Assembly: GCF_014279655.1 (NCBI RefSeq)
Contig: NZ_CP047946.1
Location: 186,001 to 250,000 of the forward strand
Origin: Synechococcus sp. ROS8604
GTDB lineage: Bacteria; Cyanobacteriota; Cyanobacteriia; PCC-6307; Cyanobiaceae
DNA: 64,000 nucleotides
Direction of reading: 5' to 3'
In this document: positions 17,265 through 26,321 of the stretch, in pieces
Layout: each line of letters opens with the position of its first letter
Position numbering within the stretch: position 1 is the stretch's first letter
Position numbers and translations under genes: made by a program
Notes under the pieces: model-generated
The model's input: only the letters and a program-made list of their open reading frames with translations
Database searches by the model: none
Told to the model about the DNA's origin: nothing

Positions 17265-19045
17265 TTCAGCTGTCCGCGGTAGAGCTGCAGGGCGCGATAC
17301 AGGCTTCCGTCGTAGCGAAGACGGCCCCGCTCCAGAATCACACCACGGGTGCAGTAGCGACGCAATAAGTCTTCTGAGTGGGAGGCAAGCACCAGGGTTC
17401 CTGCAGCATCAATGAATTGATCCAGATGTTTACGTGCTTTGTTTTGAAACCATTGGTCGCCGGCGGCTAGCCCTTCATCGAGGGCCAGTCCTTGCACCTT
17501 TCGGAAGGTGATCAAAGCGAAGGAGAGACGGGTCCGCATGCCCAGAGACCAGGTTTTGATCGGTGTGCTCAGAGCCTCTCCAAGTTCGGTGAAGGTCTCA
17601 AGCTGTTCGAGATAGGAAGGCCAGCTTTGGAGGTTGGCTGCGTGGAGGCGATGGGTGTATCGGGCCAGTTGCAATCCCGTGAGTTCCTGGGAGAAGCCGA
17701 GTGATTGATCGATGACCGGGGCCATCGCTGGACCATCCCGTTGGAGTTTCCCGCTCGATGGCCGATAGATGTCTCCAAGCAGGCGGAGCAGTGTGGTTTT
17801 GCCACTGCCGTTGTGGCCGAGTAGACCGATGCGTTCGCCATGGCCGATGCTGAGATCAAGGTGGTCAAGTGCTAAGGGACGTAGCCCACTACGCCCTTGT
17901 TGGGTCAACAACCGTTTGAGCGAGCGGCGTTGCTCTCGCCCCCGCAGATCGATGCAAACTTGTTTGAGGCGCACGTAAGCAGGTTCGTCATCGTTTTGCT
18001 TGATCTCGAGGGCCTTGAGATCCTCTTCTCCGAGCAGTTGAGGTTTTTTTGTGTTTCTGCGTTCTTGAGCGAGCAGCTGACCTAACTGGTCTCTACGGTT
18101 GGCCTCTAAGGCAAGTAAACGTTGGCTGAGCTGGGGTGAACCATCCAATAGCTCACGCACAGGCTCTAATGCTGTTTCTGAAACGGATCCAATCTCATCC
18201 GCCTGATGCATGGATTGGTAGAACGCTTGAGCGAGATCCAACCATTGCTGAGGGACATCCGTGAGTGTCTTAGGTGGTTTGGGAGATTCACGTTGTTGAA
18301 GAATCTCTTTTGGCGTCAGGCTGAGCTCTAGCCCTGCTTCGCGCCAGAGATTGAGGGCCGGTTGAAGGGTGCGCTCTGGCTGTTCGAGCAGCTGTTCAAA
18401 TCGAATCAAAGGCCACGCGCTGACCATGGGCAGCCGTTGCCTTAACTCAATGATGTCTAAGTTGTGCCGCAACCAAAGCGCGAGTGCTTTGAGGGGGGGC
18501 ATGTCATCGCGATAGCCAATCGAACCCACAACAGCCGCAGGGTTTCTCACGATGGCAATCCCACATCGGAACCATGCCGGGGTCAATGCGGCTGAGATCT
18601 GTGGCATGGTTCGACACAGCCTGGGATCCTTCAGAGCGATGAGCTGATGCGCGGCAGGCGAACACCAGCTTTGTAAGAGGCGCTTGGTTTCTCGCTGCAG
18701 ACCTTGCTGCTGTTGATGGGATCTGGACTCGGTCAGGGCATTATTTTGTAGGGGCCAAGAGCCATCCCACAGGGAACCTTGAGCCGCAAGGATGGCGTCA
18801 TTGAGAGCAATCAGGTCCGCAGACTCCTGAAATCCTTCTGGATTATCTGCAGCTGGTGGCAGAAGGTTTGGAGGGAGCTGGATTCCGTGTTGATGGAGAG
18901 CACGAACGCAGAATGATGTGCCACTTCTATGCATGCCTAGCACCCACAAAGGGGCATGTTTTGAGGGTGAGGCAGGTGTCAACCGTGCTGAAAGAAGTGG
19001 ATTGGAAGTTTTAGTTTCTCTTATAGCTGATCCCCTTTGGCTCAA
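17261..19045 (-). CDS. wzt: Sulfotransferase-ABC ATPase fusion (Wzt-like)
   Basis: A 594 aa fusion. Residues ~33-250 are a sulfotransferase-type domain with a 5'-phosphosulfate loop GMHRSGTSF (37-45) and a 3'-phosphate motif IVRNPAAVVGS (165-174). Residues ~355-594 are a polysaccharide-exporter ATPase with Walker A GHNGSGKTT (410-418), the Wzt-type signature WSLGMRTRLSFAL (499-511), Walker B GLALDEGLAAGD and a switch His in LASHS. The partner permease gene follows with a 4 bp overlap. In known ABC exporters an extra Wzt domain binds the modified glycan end. Here the sulfotransferase could cap or sulfate the chain at export, but that role is an inference. Confidence 0.85.
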   Translation of the reverse strand: MSQRGSAIRETKTSNPLLSARLTPASPSKHAPLWVLGMHRSGTSFCVRALHQHGIQLPPNLLPPAADNPEGFQESADLIALNDAILAAQGSLWDGSWPLQNNALTESRSHQQQQGLQRETKRLLQSWCSPAAHQLIALKDPRLCRTMPQISAALTPAWFRCGIAIVRNPAAVVGSIGYRDDMPPLKALALWLRHNLDIIELRQRLPMVSAWPLIRFEQLLEQPERTLQPALNLWREAGLELSLTPKEILQQRESPKPPKTLTDVPQQWLDLAQAFYQSMHQADEIGSVSETALEPVRELLDGSPQLSQRLLALEANRRDQLGQLLAQERRNTKKPQLLGEEDLKALEIKQNDDEPAYVRLKQVCIDLRGREQRRSLKRLLTQQGRSGLRPLALDHLDLSIGHGERIGLLGHNGSGKTTLLRLLGDIYRPSSGKLQRDGPAMAPVIDQSLGFSQELTGLQLARYTHRLHAANLQSWPSYLEQLETFTELGEALSTPIKTWSLGMRTRLSFALITFRKVQGLALDEGLAAGDQWFQNKARKHLDQFIDAAGTLVLASHSEDLLRRYCTRGVILERGRLRYDGSLYRALQLYRGQLN

Positions 19046-19061
19046 AACTTGTTAATTGCAT

Positions 19062-19094
19062 AAAAAAGCCGACTCAACAAGATGAGCCGGCTCA
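19062..19094 (-). terminator. Terminator downstream of the RTX-like gene
   Basis: On the minus strand AGCCGGCTCA pairs with TGAGTCGGCT (one mismatch) around a short TCTTGT-type loop, followed by six T residues. It lies 32 bp after the stop of the RTX-like gene and isolates it from the ABC exporter genes. Confidence 0.8.
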
Positions 19095-19125
19095 GTCATA
19101 AAAGAACTATCTAACTAGGACAAGA

Positions 19126-19971
19126 TCAAACGAACTCGATGTCGTCTCCCTCGATGGACTCGCCTTCGGAAATAACTGCTGTTGTGCCTGTTTGAGCACC
19201 AGAAAGGGTAATTGTAATAGCGTTGGTGCCAACACCTTCGATGTCAACAAGATCTTCGAGATCAGCATCAATCTGAATCTTGTCGTCGCCATTGACGTCA
19301 AAGTCAGTAATGGTATTGACATTGTTGCCTTGAAGTTGGTCGACAGTTAAATAAACAATGTCATTGCCAGCACCCAGCGTTCCAGAATCATTGCCGATAC
19401 CTACGCGAACGATGTCGTCACCAGCTCCAGCGTTGAACTGGTCATTTCCAGCTCCCAAGCGGATGAAGTCGTTGCCCTGACTACCCTGGACTTGATCGTT
19501 GGCTGCACCAGTATTGACGTAAAAATCAAGGTTGGCCGCTGTTGCGAAGGCGTTGCTATCGCCGCCAGGAAGGTTGGAAGCAATCGTGCCGCCTCCAATA
19601 GCTGCAGTGGAGGTGTCAACGTCGGCACCATCTGTGATGGCACCGTCCAAGTTGACGACAGCACTTCCTTGATATCCATCAGCAATCTGGTACGACGTTC
19701 CTGAACCAGAAAGAGGGTTTCCTTCAGCATCAACAGTAGTGCCAATTGCTACCGCTGCTGTTCCGCTTCCGTTGATGACAACGTCAGCTCCTTCAGCAGC
19801 TGAAGCAACTTCAATAATTCCGGTCTCGGGAGCTTCAATAACAGCAGGACCAGTTGTTGCCTCAGAAACCACAACCGATTCGCCGGAGGAGACCGAAGTA
19901 GTTGAGCCTGTTGGAGCGACTGCAGCAGTTTCAGTCGAAACAGGGGTCACCGGTTGGATAAAGGTTGACAC
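19126..19971 (-). CDS. Small RTX-like calcium-binding repeat protein
   Basis: This acidic protein of 281 aa has no N-terminal signal peptide. The middle carries glycine-aspartate nonapeptide-type repeats (GSQGNDFIRLGAGND, GAGDDIVRVGIGND, GAGNDIVYL), the Ca2+-binding beta-roll units of type I secreted proteins. The C-terminal part (ITDFDVNGDDKIQIDADL and a hydrophobic-acidic end) resembles the terminal region used as an uncleaved type I signal. The N-terminal half is rich in Ala, Val, Thr and Ser. It is a plausible substrate for the HlyD/ABC system encoded 7-10 kb away, which is an inference. It stands alone with its own terminator. Confidence 0.8.
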   Translation of the reverse strand: MSTFIQPVTPVSTETAAVAPTGSTTSVSSGESVVVSEATTGPAVIEAPETGIIEVASAAEGADVVINGSGTAAVAIGTTVDAEGNPLSGSGTSYQIADGYQGSAVVNLDGAITDGADVDTSTAAIGGGTIASNLPGGDSNAFATAANLDFYVNTGAANDQVQGSQGNDFIRLGAGNDQFNAGAGDDIVRVGIGNDSGTLGAGNDIVYLTVDQLQGNNVNTITDFDVNGDDKIQIDADLEDLVDIEGVGTNAITITLSGAQTGTTAVISEGESIEGDDIEFV

Positions 19972-20072
19972 TGATTAGAGGTTAAATGTCATCGAAAAAT
20001 ATCAGCAGCTGCGTGAGTATGCTGCTCAGGAAGTGCCAGTTCTGAAATTAGATCGTTGATGCACGCAAAAAT

Positions 20073-21557
20073 CTAGTGGTGGGCAGGGTTTTTCATTTTA
20101 TACGTAATCTGCATCTTCGACATTGTGAGGGCTTTCTGACATCGGGCGTAGAGGAATTCCTCAAGTCGCTTTGAGAGCCCCGGAGATACTTGTTCTGGGA
20201 CGCCAGGATTCACATTCACGGCTCGCCACTCGTTCATCCAGGGCGACGGGTCGTCGGGTTGATCTAAGAAAGAAAGAACCCGTTGCAGCTGCGACGCTGG
20301 CGTTTCAAACAGTGATTCGCTCGAAAGCACGAGCATTTGCTTGCTCACATCGATGTGCTTCTGCCAGTTGCGCAGATGAACGTCGTAACAGCTGTCTTGC
20401 AAGGCCCCGGTGCCAATGCGGGGATGGTGAAGAAGCTCCTCGCTGCTTAAGGCTTCGAGTTGGTCCAATTCAAGCGTGAGCCAGTGATCAAGGCTGCCTT
20501 CTAAGCCTTCCAGGCGTTGGAGATGGCGGACCCAGCTCAAGGCCCTCTGGACTGGATCACGCAGAAGAAGGATGGCCCGGCCGTGAGGCATCAATGTCGC
20601 AAACCGCTCTGGGGTTGGTAGATGGCTGAAATAGTTTGGAGTGGCTTCCCCTCGCAGCACCTTGGCATCGGCTTTAAAGCGGGGGAATTGAGCGCAGTAC
20701 CACTCATGCCCAAGTTCGAAATTTCCATCAAAAAAGCTCAGTTCTTTGCGGGGATGACACCAAAGATTGGGGCAATGGTTCAGCCAGCGGATGAGAGAGG
20801 TTGTGCCTCCTTTGGGAACGCCAATGATCACGAAGTCAGGGGGTGTGGGCGCTGCTTTTTGTTCGTCCAGTTGTTTGCTGAGTGAACCCAATTCCAGGCG
20901 AGCGGCCCGGCGCGACTGACGGATGGCCTTTTTTATGCGGCCTTGCTTCAAGATGTAATGGGCTAAGAGTTGTCTTGGGAGTGCTCTCTGGGGTTGTTGG
21001 TTGCAAAGTTGCGTGTAGAAATCAACGAGTTCTGGCAAGAAACGCTCGCTGCAGCGCGTGAATTGCAGTTCGTTGTGGATGTGGAAGGGCTCAGGGTTGC
21101 AACGTAGGGACGCCAAAAACCAGGCAGCAGCTTGATCAAAATCGCCGCGAGCTCGATGGAGCTGACCTAGGCGGTACGTTGCAATCGGTAAGCCGCCTGG
21201 GAGCACCAAGGTTCGAATCAGGTGCTGCTGCTCTTCTGCTTCTAAGCCCAAGCTTTTGGCAACGCAGCTGCGCAAGTGCCACGTTTGTGCAGCTGCGTTT
21301 TGCCAATTCACCAGTTCCAGGCAATCTTTAGCCAATTTGGGATGGCGTTGCTGCAGCAGCCAAGCCGCACAGGCGACTGCACTGCCTTCTCTCTCTCCCT
21401 CTGAGATTGCAAACTTCAGCAGTGGCAGAGTCCAGTGCCGAATCCGATCCCAGCGTTTTGCCGCAGCGGCTGCCTCCAACAGCTGTTGGAGTTGCTTGTG
21501 TTGCAATTTCCCCTGGCGGGCTGCTGCGCGGCATTCGCACCAATGCAAATTCAGCAT
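20073..21557 (-). CDS. TPR-sulfotransferase fusion protein
   Basis: A 494 aa protein. Residues ~1-230 are helical TPR-like repeats (for example ATYRLGQLHRARGDFDQAAAWFLASLR). Residues ~240-480 are a sulfotransferase domain with the PAPS 5'-phosphosulfate loop VIIGVPKGGTTSLIRWL and the 3'-phosphate motif ILLLRDPVQRALSWVRHL. It likely transfers sulfate from PAPS to a glycan or protein; the TPR part would provide partner binding. It is the last gene of an operon with a TPR protein, a GT61 and a GT2, overlapping its upstream neighbour by 7 bp. Confidence 0.87.
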   Translation of the reverse strand: MLNLHWCECRAAARQGKLQHKQLQQLLEAAAAAKRWDRIRHWTLPLLKFAISEGEREGSAVACAAWLLQQRHPKLAKDCLELVNWQNAAAQTWHLRSCVAKSLGLEAEEQQHLIRTLVLPGGLPIATYRLGQLHRARGDFDQAAAWFLASLRCNPEPFHIHNELQFTRCSERFLPELVDFYTQLCNQQPQRALPRQLLAHYILKQGRIKKAIRQSRRAARLELGSLSKQLDEQKAAPTPPDFVIIGVPKGGTTSLIRWLNHCPNLWCHPRKELSFFDGNFELGHEWYCAQFPRFKADAKVLRGEATPNYFSHLPTPERFATLMPHGRAILLLRDPVQRALSWVRHLQRLEGLEGSLDHWLTLELDQLEALSSEELLHHPRIGTGALQDSCYDVHLRNWQKHIDVSKQMLVLSSESLFETPASQLQRVLSFLDQPDDPSPWMNEWRAVNVNPGVPEQVSPGLSKRLEEFLYARCQKALTMSKMQITYKMKNPAHH

Positions 21558-22702
21558 GGTTGCGATAGCTGTTGGCGCCAGCCTGGAGATTCAGCTGCAA
21601 ACTCCACAATCAGCTGAGCCGATCCATGGCGTTGTGAATCCCAAGAGGGCCACTGCTCAATCTCGATCGTTTGATTGAGCCTGGACCGGAGCGCTTCAAC
21701 TTGGTGTCGTAGCCATAGGGGGTCAGGACTCGCAATCAACCAAAGTTTGAGCGGGAGCTGGGGAGCAGATGGGTTGGTTGCTGATGTCTCCTCGGCTAAT
21801 GCTTGAAACCAGTGTTCAACAAGGTTGGCTTCAGAAAACCCCACGAGGGCAAGCTGCCTGCACTGATCCCAAAGCTCTGGCTCAGGGCAGTGAAAGTGTG
21901 GATCAGGATTGGGCTGGGGAGGAGATTCTCCTCGCATCAGTGCTAGCGACTTTGATGCGCCCATTCCGATCAATCCTTTGCTCTGCAAATCTGGGGCAAA
22001 AGAATGATCGGGCTCGCGATTGAGCACTTCCGTGGAGTAGTGAACAACAACGGGGAATTGCTGTTTGCGCAGGGCATGGCGGGCGAGTCGCATCAGCGGC
22101 CAAGTTTGTTGTGGTTGCGAGCGATGGCTGCGCAGCCACCATTGCTCCCCTTCATCGAAACGTTTTAAGTCGTCAAGTAGTTTGGCAACGGTGTTGCAAA
22201 CAGGGGCCGTTGGGATTTCATTGCGCTGTTGTATTCGCAGCAGCATCGGTTGCAGAAGGTCGAGTGCCTGTTGGGGTTGCTCCGCTTGTTTCCAAGCCAC
22301 CACCAAGGCCAGCAGCGTTTGGATGCTGAGTTCAGGAGGATTGCTGAGGAGTTTTTTTTGCAGAGCGGTGGCTTCCAAAAGCTTGGCTTGCTTGAGGAGG
22401 AGGGTCAGTTGTTCCCAACTGTCGTCCTGCCGTCCTGATTTATTACCAAGAATCTGTGCCGCGAGTGCTGGTTCATCGAGATTGAGCCAAAGCTGAGACA
22501 GGTTGCGTTTGAGTTCCTCTCGCTCAGGAGGCATCAGGCTCCAGGTTTGCCAAGTGGCAGCACCTTCCGCGTCTCCACAGGCCCTGCGCCAACGTGCGAC
22601 CCGCTCAAACAGTTCTGGATCCACTTGCTCCAACTGGTCAGCGTTGCTGCCGAGGTCCTTGAGAGCGTTTTGAAGGTCGGAGGGGACGGATCCGTTACTC
22701 AT
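21551..22702 (-). CDS. TPR-like helical protein of unknown function
   Basis: The protein (383 aa) has no recognised enzymatic motif. It is helical with TPR-like units in its first two thirds (for example ALVVAWKQAEQPQQALDLLQPMLL and AKLLDDLKRFDEGEQWWLRSH). A different C-terminal part holds LKLWLIASPDPLWLRHQVEALRSRL. It overlaps both neighbours by 7-8 bp in an operon of glycosyltransferase and sulfotransferase genes, so it may act as a scaffold or as a poorly recognised modifying enzyme. Confidence 0.75.
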   Translation of the reverse strand: MSNGSVPSDLQNALKDLGSNADQLEQVDPELFERVARWRRACGDAEGAATWQTWSLMPPEREELKRNLSQLWLNLDEPALAAQILGNKSGRQDDSWEQLTLLLKQAKLLEATALQKKLLSNPPELSIQTLLALVVAWKQAEQPQQALDLLQPMLLRIQQRNEIPTAPVCNTVAKLLDDLKRFDEGEQWWLRSHRSQPQQTWPLMRLARHALRKQQFPVVVHYSTEVLNREPDHSFAPDLQSKGLIGMGASKSLALMRGESPPQPNPDPHFHCPEPELWDQCRQLALVGFSEANLVEHWFQALAEETSATNPSAPQLPLKLWLIASPDPLWLRHQVEALRSRLNQTIEIEQWPSWDSQRHGSAQLIVEFAAESPGWRQQLSQPC

Positions 22703-24200
22703 TTTTAAATGTTGCCAGGAACTCAGCTGCCTCGCTGCAGCCTGGCCTCAAATCGATGGGATAAGAAAGGGGCCCTTCGTACAACCATTCTTGAAGAGGT
22801 AATGGGGTTGCTTTGGCAGCCAAACGTTTGTGCCGCAATTGTCGGCGTTGGATCAGGCCGTCGAAATAGCTTGGTTGATAGGCAGGATTCACGAGCTCAA
22901 TCACCGTGCCACCGGGAGCCGCACTGATCAGGTTGGCCATCGCTGCTCCATGCGGGGCAATCAGAGTGGATGCGCGAGCCACCTGGGACAGTTGTTCTTC
23001 AATCGAGCTCTGCTGAATCGCGTGGATGCGCAGCTGCTGGGACCAGTTGGTTTCTCCGAGCACGGCGCGGCGCACGGCTCCAGGGCGGGCGAACCATCTC
23101 CTTGCTGAGCGTTCTGTTGATGGGCTGATGCGCGTTTGTGCGCTCCAAAACTCGTCAAGCCACTGGAGGTTGTCGCGGCTGGGGTGCCCAAACGGAGCCG
23201 CAAAGTTGGGAACGATGAGTGTTTCAGCCTGAATGTGGTTGGAGGGAGCGACCAAGCGCTCGGGTCCGATCCCAAGCCGCTTCAGGCCCTCTTGCACGTA
23301 GGCCGTGTTGCCGCCGTTGTGCCAGAGGCGCAGGTTTGGCCATTGCGCTAGGGCCGTGGTCCAGCATCGACCGAGTCTTGGAAGCAACTCCATCTGCCAG
23401 TGGAAAAACATTTCCCCGGAAAGCTCCGCGATGGCTAAGACCGGGCCCCCCAGTTGTTTAGGGAGCGCCAGCTCGGATTCAGCGGCTTTGAGTTGCAGCT
23501 CAGCCACCTGCTCAAACACGGAGAGGTGAGGACAGCTTGGCCAGGGCCAGGGATAGTGGCGGCACAAGTCGGATTGGTAGGCACCATGGTGGTCCACAAC
23601 AGCGACGCCATGGCTTTGATGCCAGGGATTGCGCTGGCGTTGCACCCACAGCCTCCCCTGGGAAAACACCCGCAGCTGTAGGGGCTTGGCGTTGGCCGAG
23701 CTTTGCTGTTGGCAGGGTTGGCAGTGCTGGGTGGCGCATGGGGTGAGCGGCCAGGGCTCCAGTTCGGCTGGGGGCTCTGCTAGCCAATGGGCGCCGCTGC
23801 CGTAGCCAATCCGGGCATGCAGGGTGGCCAGTTGTTGGTCCAGGGCAGGATCACGACCACAGCTCCAGGCCCGCTCCAAGAGCTGAAGGGCTCGACTTGG
23901 AACCTCCGGCAAAGCCAGTGTTCCCCAACCACGCAGCAGCCGACCCAGTTGGTTGATTTCCGTTTCGCCTGGCTCGTGATGCAGGAGATGGGTGGTGAGG
24001 GCAATCGCCTGTCGTCTTAGGGGCGCGATCACATCCGCGTTCAAGGTTGCAGACGCTGCATGGAGATGGGCTCCCACGGAGATGGCATCACTGAGCAGTA
24101 AATGGCGCCAGGCCTTCAGTGCTGCCAGAGGCTTTCCGGCTTCTAAATCGCTCAGCGCCTGGGCATGCACAGCCTCTGCTTCGGGAACGCCACCCTTCAT
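22695..24200 (-). CDS. GT61 (DUF563) family glycosyltransferase
   Basis: The protein (501 aa from the ATG at MKGGVPEAEAV) has a helical N-terminal part and a GT61/DUF563 C-terminal part: WQMELLPRLGRCW, LIVPNFAAPFGHPSRDNLQWL and STLIAPHGAAMANLISAAPGGTVIELVNPAYQPSYF, the hallmark APHGAAMAN loop of the family. The start was chosen because it gives a 4 bp ATGA overlap with the upstream GT2. GT61 members transfer xylose, GlcNAc or other sugars. With a UDP-xylose synthase in the window, xylosyl transfer is one possibility, but this is inference. Confidence 0.85.
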   Translation of the reverse strand: MKGGVPEAEAVHAQALSDLEAGKPLAALKAWRHLLLSDAISVGAHLHAASATLNADVIAPLRRQAIALTTHLLHHEPGETEINQLGRLLRGWGTLALPEVPSRALQLLERAWSCGRDPALDQQLATLHARIGYGSGAHWLAEPPAELEPWPLTPCATQHCQPCQQQSSANAKPLQLRVFSQGRLWVQRQRNPWHQSHGVAVVDHHGAYQSDLCRHYPWPWPSCPHLSVFEQVAELQLKAAESELALPKQLGGPVLAIAELSGEMFFHWQMELLPRLGRCWTTALAQWPNLRLWHNGGNTAYVQEGLKRLGIGPERLVAPSNHIQAETLIVPNFAAPFGHPSRDNLQWLDEFWSAQTRISPSTERSARRWFARPGAVRRAVLGETNWSQQLRIHAIQQSSIEEQLSQVARASTLIAPHGAAMANLISAAPGGTVIELVNPAYQPSYFDGLIQRRQLRHKRLAAKATPLPLQEWLYEGPLSYPIDLRPGCSEAAEFLATFKNE

Positions 24201-25186
24201 CGCGCTAAAAGCAGCGTTTCGGCCTGTTGCCAAAATTCACTCGCCAACAGTTGATTGCGGTTGAAGCGTTCGCCGATGCGGTCATTGCTGCGTTGAAACA
24301 CTTCAATTAGGTGCACGGGCCTTCTGGCCAGGGGATAGGGGCAATCATTCAGGGCCTGACGAAGCAACTCGAGGGCGAAGCGATCCTGATTGCCTTGCCA
24401 GGCTTGCCATACGGCCCAGGTGGTGGTGCCATAACGCAGTTCGCTAGCCCAAGCCTGAGAGCTCTCCGGAACCTGATTGAGGTGGCGATTCATCACCGCT
24501 AACAGGCCCAACAATTGTGGTTGCAGTTTGGCGCTGGCACTCCCTGAATGGATTCGATAACGCACGAGTTCTTGTTTGATCCAGCGTCCTTGATGGCCAG
24601 CGGCAGCCAGTCGCACTAGGAGATCCACATCTTCTGAATGGCGTAACTTCGCATCAAAGCCACCCACTGATAAAAATGCATCACGGCGGATGGTCCAGGC
24701 ACTGGGCAGCACGGCCTTGTGTTCTAAACACTGCTGCCAGCTGAAACCGGCGCCTTCTCTCCAGGGATGCACCGCATGCTTTTTGCGGCCTCTGGCATCA
24801 CAGCGCCACCAGCCTCCGTGCACATGGCTCAGATTGGGATGGTCGCGTAGCGCTTGGATGGGAAGCGACAGCCTGCCAGGCAGGGGGCGATCATCGGCAT
24901 CAAGAAAGGCGATCAGGGGAGCACGGCTGGCCTGAACGCCAAGATTGCGGGCAGCAGAGACTCCTTGTCCGCCTCCATCCAGCAAGCGCCAACGCTGCTG
25001 GGGCCAGTGCCCGCAAAGTTGTTGAAGCCGTTGGCCTGATTGATCTGAGCTGCCATCGTCGATGGCAATGAGTTCAAAAGGTGTAGTCCATTCTTTGACG
25101 AGGGCAGACAGAAGCGCAGGCAGCCAAGGGGAAGCATTGCGCATGGGCAAAACCACGCTGATGCTTGGCATCTTGTGTTCACCCAT
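24197..25186 (-). CDS. GT2 family glycosyltransferase
   Basis: A GT-A fold enzyme: MPSISVVLPMRNASPWLPALLSAL, IAIDDGSSDQSGQRL and ARNLGVQASRAPLIAFLDADDRPLPGRL give the complete family 2 N-terminal signature within the first 110 residues. The later GGFDAKLRHSEDVDLLVRLAAAGH is the acceptor-side motif. The second ATG (MPSIS, five codons in) is an equally good start. It is the first gene of the four-gene operon running to 20073 and is divergent from a TPR gene 40 bp away. Confidence 0.9.
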   Translation of the reverse strand: MGEHKMPSISVVLPMRNASPWLPALLSALVKEWTTPFELIAIDDGSSDQSGQRLQQLCGHWPQQRWRLLDGGGQGVSAARNLGVQASRAPLIAFLDADDRPLPGRLSLPIQALRDHPNLSHVHGGWWRCDARGRKKHAVHPWREGAGFSWQQCLEHKAVLPSAWTIRRDAFLSVGGFDAKLRHSEDVDLLVRLAAAGHQGRWIKQELVRYRIHSGSASAKLQPQLLGLLAVMNRHLNQVPESSQAWASELRYGTTTWAVWQAWQGNQDRFALELLRQALNDCPYPLARRPVHLIEVFQRSNDRIGERFNRNQLLASEFWQQAETLLLAR

Positions 25187-25226
25187 GGATCTGATCTGAA
25201 ATACTTGGGTAGGTAATCCTTCTCAT

Positions 25227-26297
25227 ATGGCTCGTTCTCGACGGCGTGCTGCCAAGCAGCGAGCAGCACGTTTTACTACTCAGACCGATGAGAGTGGTCA
25301 CTCGCAACAGCAGTTTGATGAGTCCAAATCTGCTTCATCGTCTCACTCTCAACCTTCTGTTCCCGAGCCCGTGAATCCGTCATTGATTGATCAGGACGGT
25401 TCTGCTGCCGATCGTTTTTACGAGATCGCGGAATCGTTAAACGTGCGGGGCGCGATGGAAATGGCAGTTCCCTTTTACAGGCAGGCTTTTGCCTTGCTCG
25501 TAGCAGAGCGGGACAATTTGCAGGCCCAGCTCGGTGGTGCCGCATCAACGCCAGTGGGGGGTGATCTTCCTCTGGAGGCATTGCATGGCTTGCTGAAAAG
25601 TGCTGAAGCGCTTGGGAGTCAAACCAAGCAAGACCAAGGGCCCAGCATGGACGATCAGATTCAGGAACTTGCTGCGGAGCTGAATCAAGCCAGTGCCTTG
25701 CAGGTGATGGCAGGGCTGCGGGCGATCGCGGAAGGCAACGAGCAGCCCATGCCTGCTGCTGGTTTAGCCCTGCTCGCGAAGGCTCAGATGTTGCTTGGCA
25801 AAACAGAGGATGGCTTAAAGAGTTTTGAAGCGGCGTTGGCAGCTGAACCAGACTCGATTGCTTTCCAAATCAATACTGGAGCGGCGCGTCTAGCAGAGGG
25901 AGATGTGGATGGAGCGCTCATGTTGTTGCGAGGGGTGTACAACGCTGGTGTAGAGACGCTCGAACTAAAGATTCTCTCAGCTCTGTTGAAGAATCTGTCG
26001 GTTGCTGAAGCACGGGCGGATCATCTTGATGAGGCTCTCAGGCTCCGTTTGCAATGGTTTCAGTTGGCACCAGAGAGCGTTCCCGTGGAGCGCTGGCTGA
26101 AGTGGGCAAAGGAAGGTCTTGCTTCCTCTGCTCAGGATGCCCCTGCTCGATCTCTTGGCCTGGACTTGCTTAAAGCGCTGCTGGAGCAACACCCTCAGGA
26201 TCGCAAGTTGATGCAAGGCTTGGCTGATGCTTTAGAAGATCAGGGTGATTACCGAGAGGCATCGTTGTTGTACCGCGAGCTGCTTCGCTCCGAGTGA
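25227..26297 (+). CDS. TPR repeat protein
   Basis: The protein (356 aa) starts MARSRRRAAKQRAARF, a basic N-terminus, followed by a low-complexity Ser/Gln linker (residues ~15-55). The rest is helical with TPR-like units (ALLAKAQMLLGKTEDGLKSFEAALAAEPDS, then LADALEDQGDYREASLLYRELL at the C-terminus). No enzyme motif is visible. It is followed after 24 bp by a second TPR gene, and its location inside the glycan cluster suggests a scaffold role. Confidence 0.75.
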   Translation: MARSRRRAAKQRAARFTTQTDESGHSQQQFDESKSASSSHSQPSVPEPVNPSLIDQDGSAADRFYEIAESLNVRGAMEMAVPFYRQAFALLVAERDNLQAQLGGAASTPVGGDLPLEALHGLLKSAEALGSQTKQDQGPSMDDQIQELAAELNQASALQVMAGLRAIAEGNEQPMPAAGLALLAKAQMLLGKTEDGLKSFEAALAAEPDSIAFQINTGAARLAEGDVDGALMLLRGVYNAGVETLELKILSALLKNLSVAEARADHLDEALRLRLQWFQLAPESVPVERWLKWAKEGLASSAQDAPARSLGLDLLKALLEQHPQDRKLMQGLADALEDQGDYREASLLYRELLRSE

Positions 26298-26321
26298 GTT
26301 CATTCCTCCTAATTCTTATTC

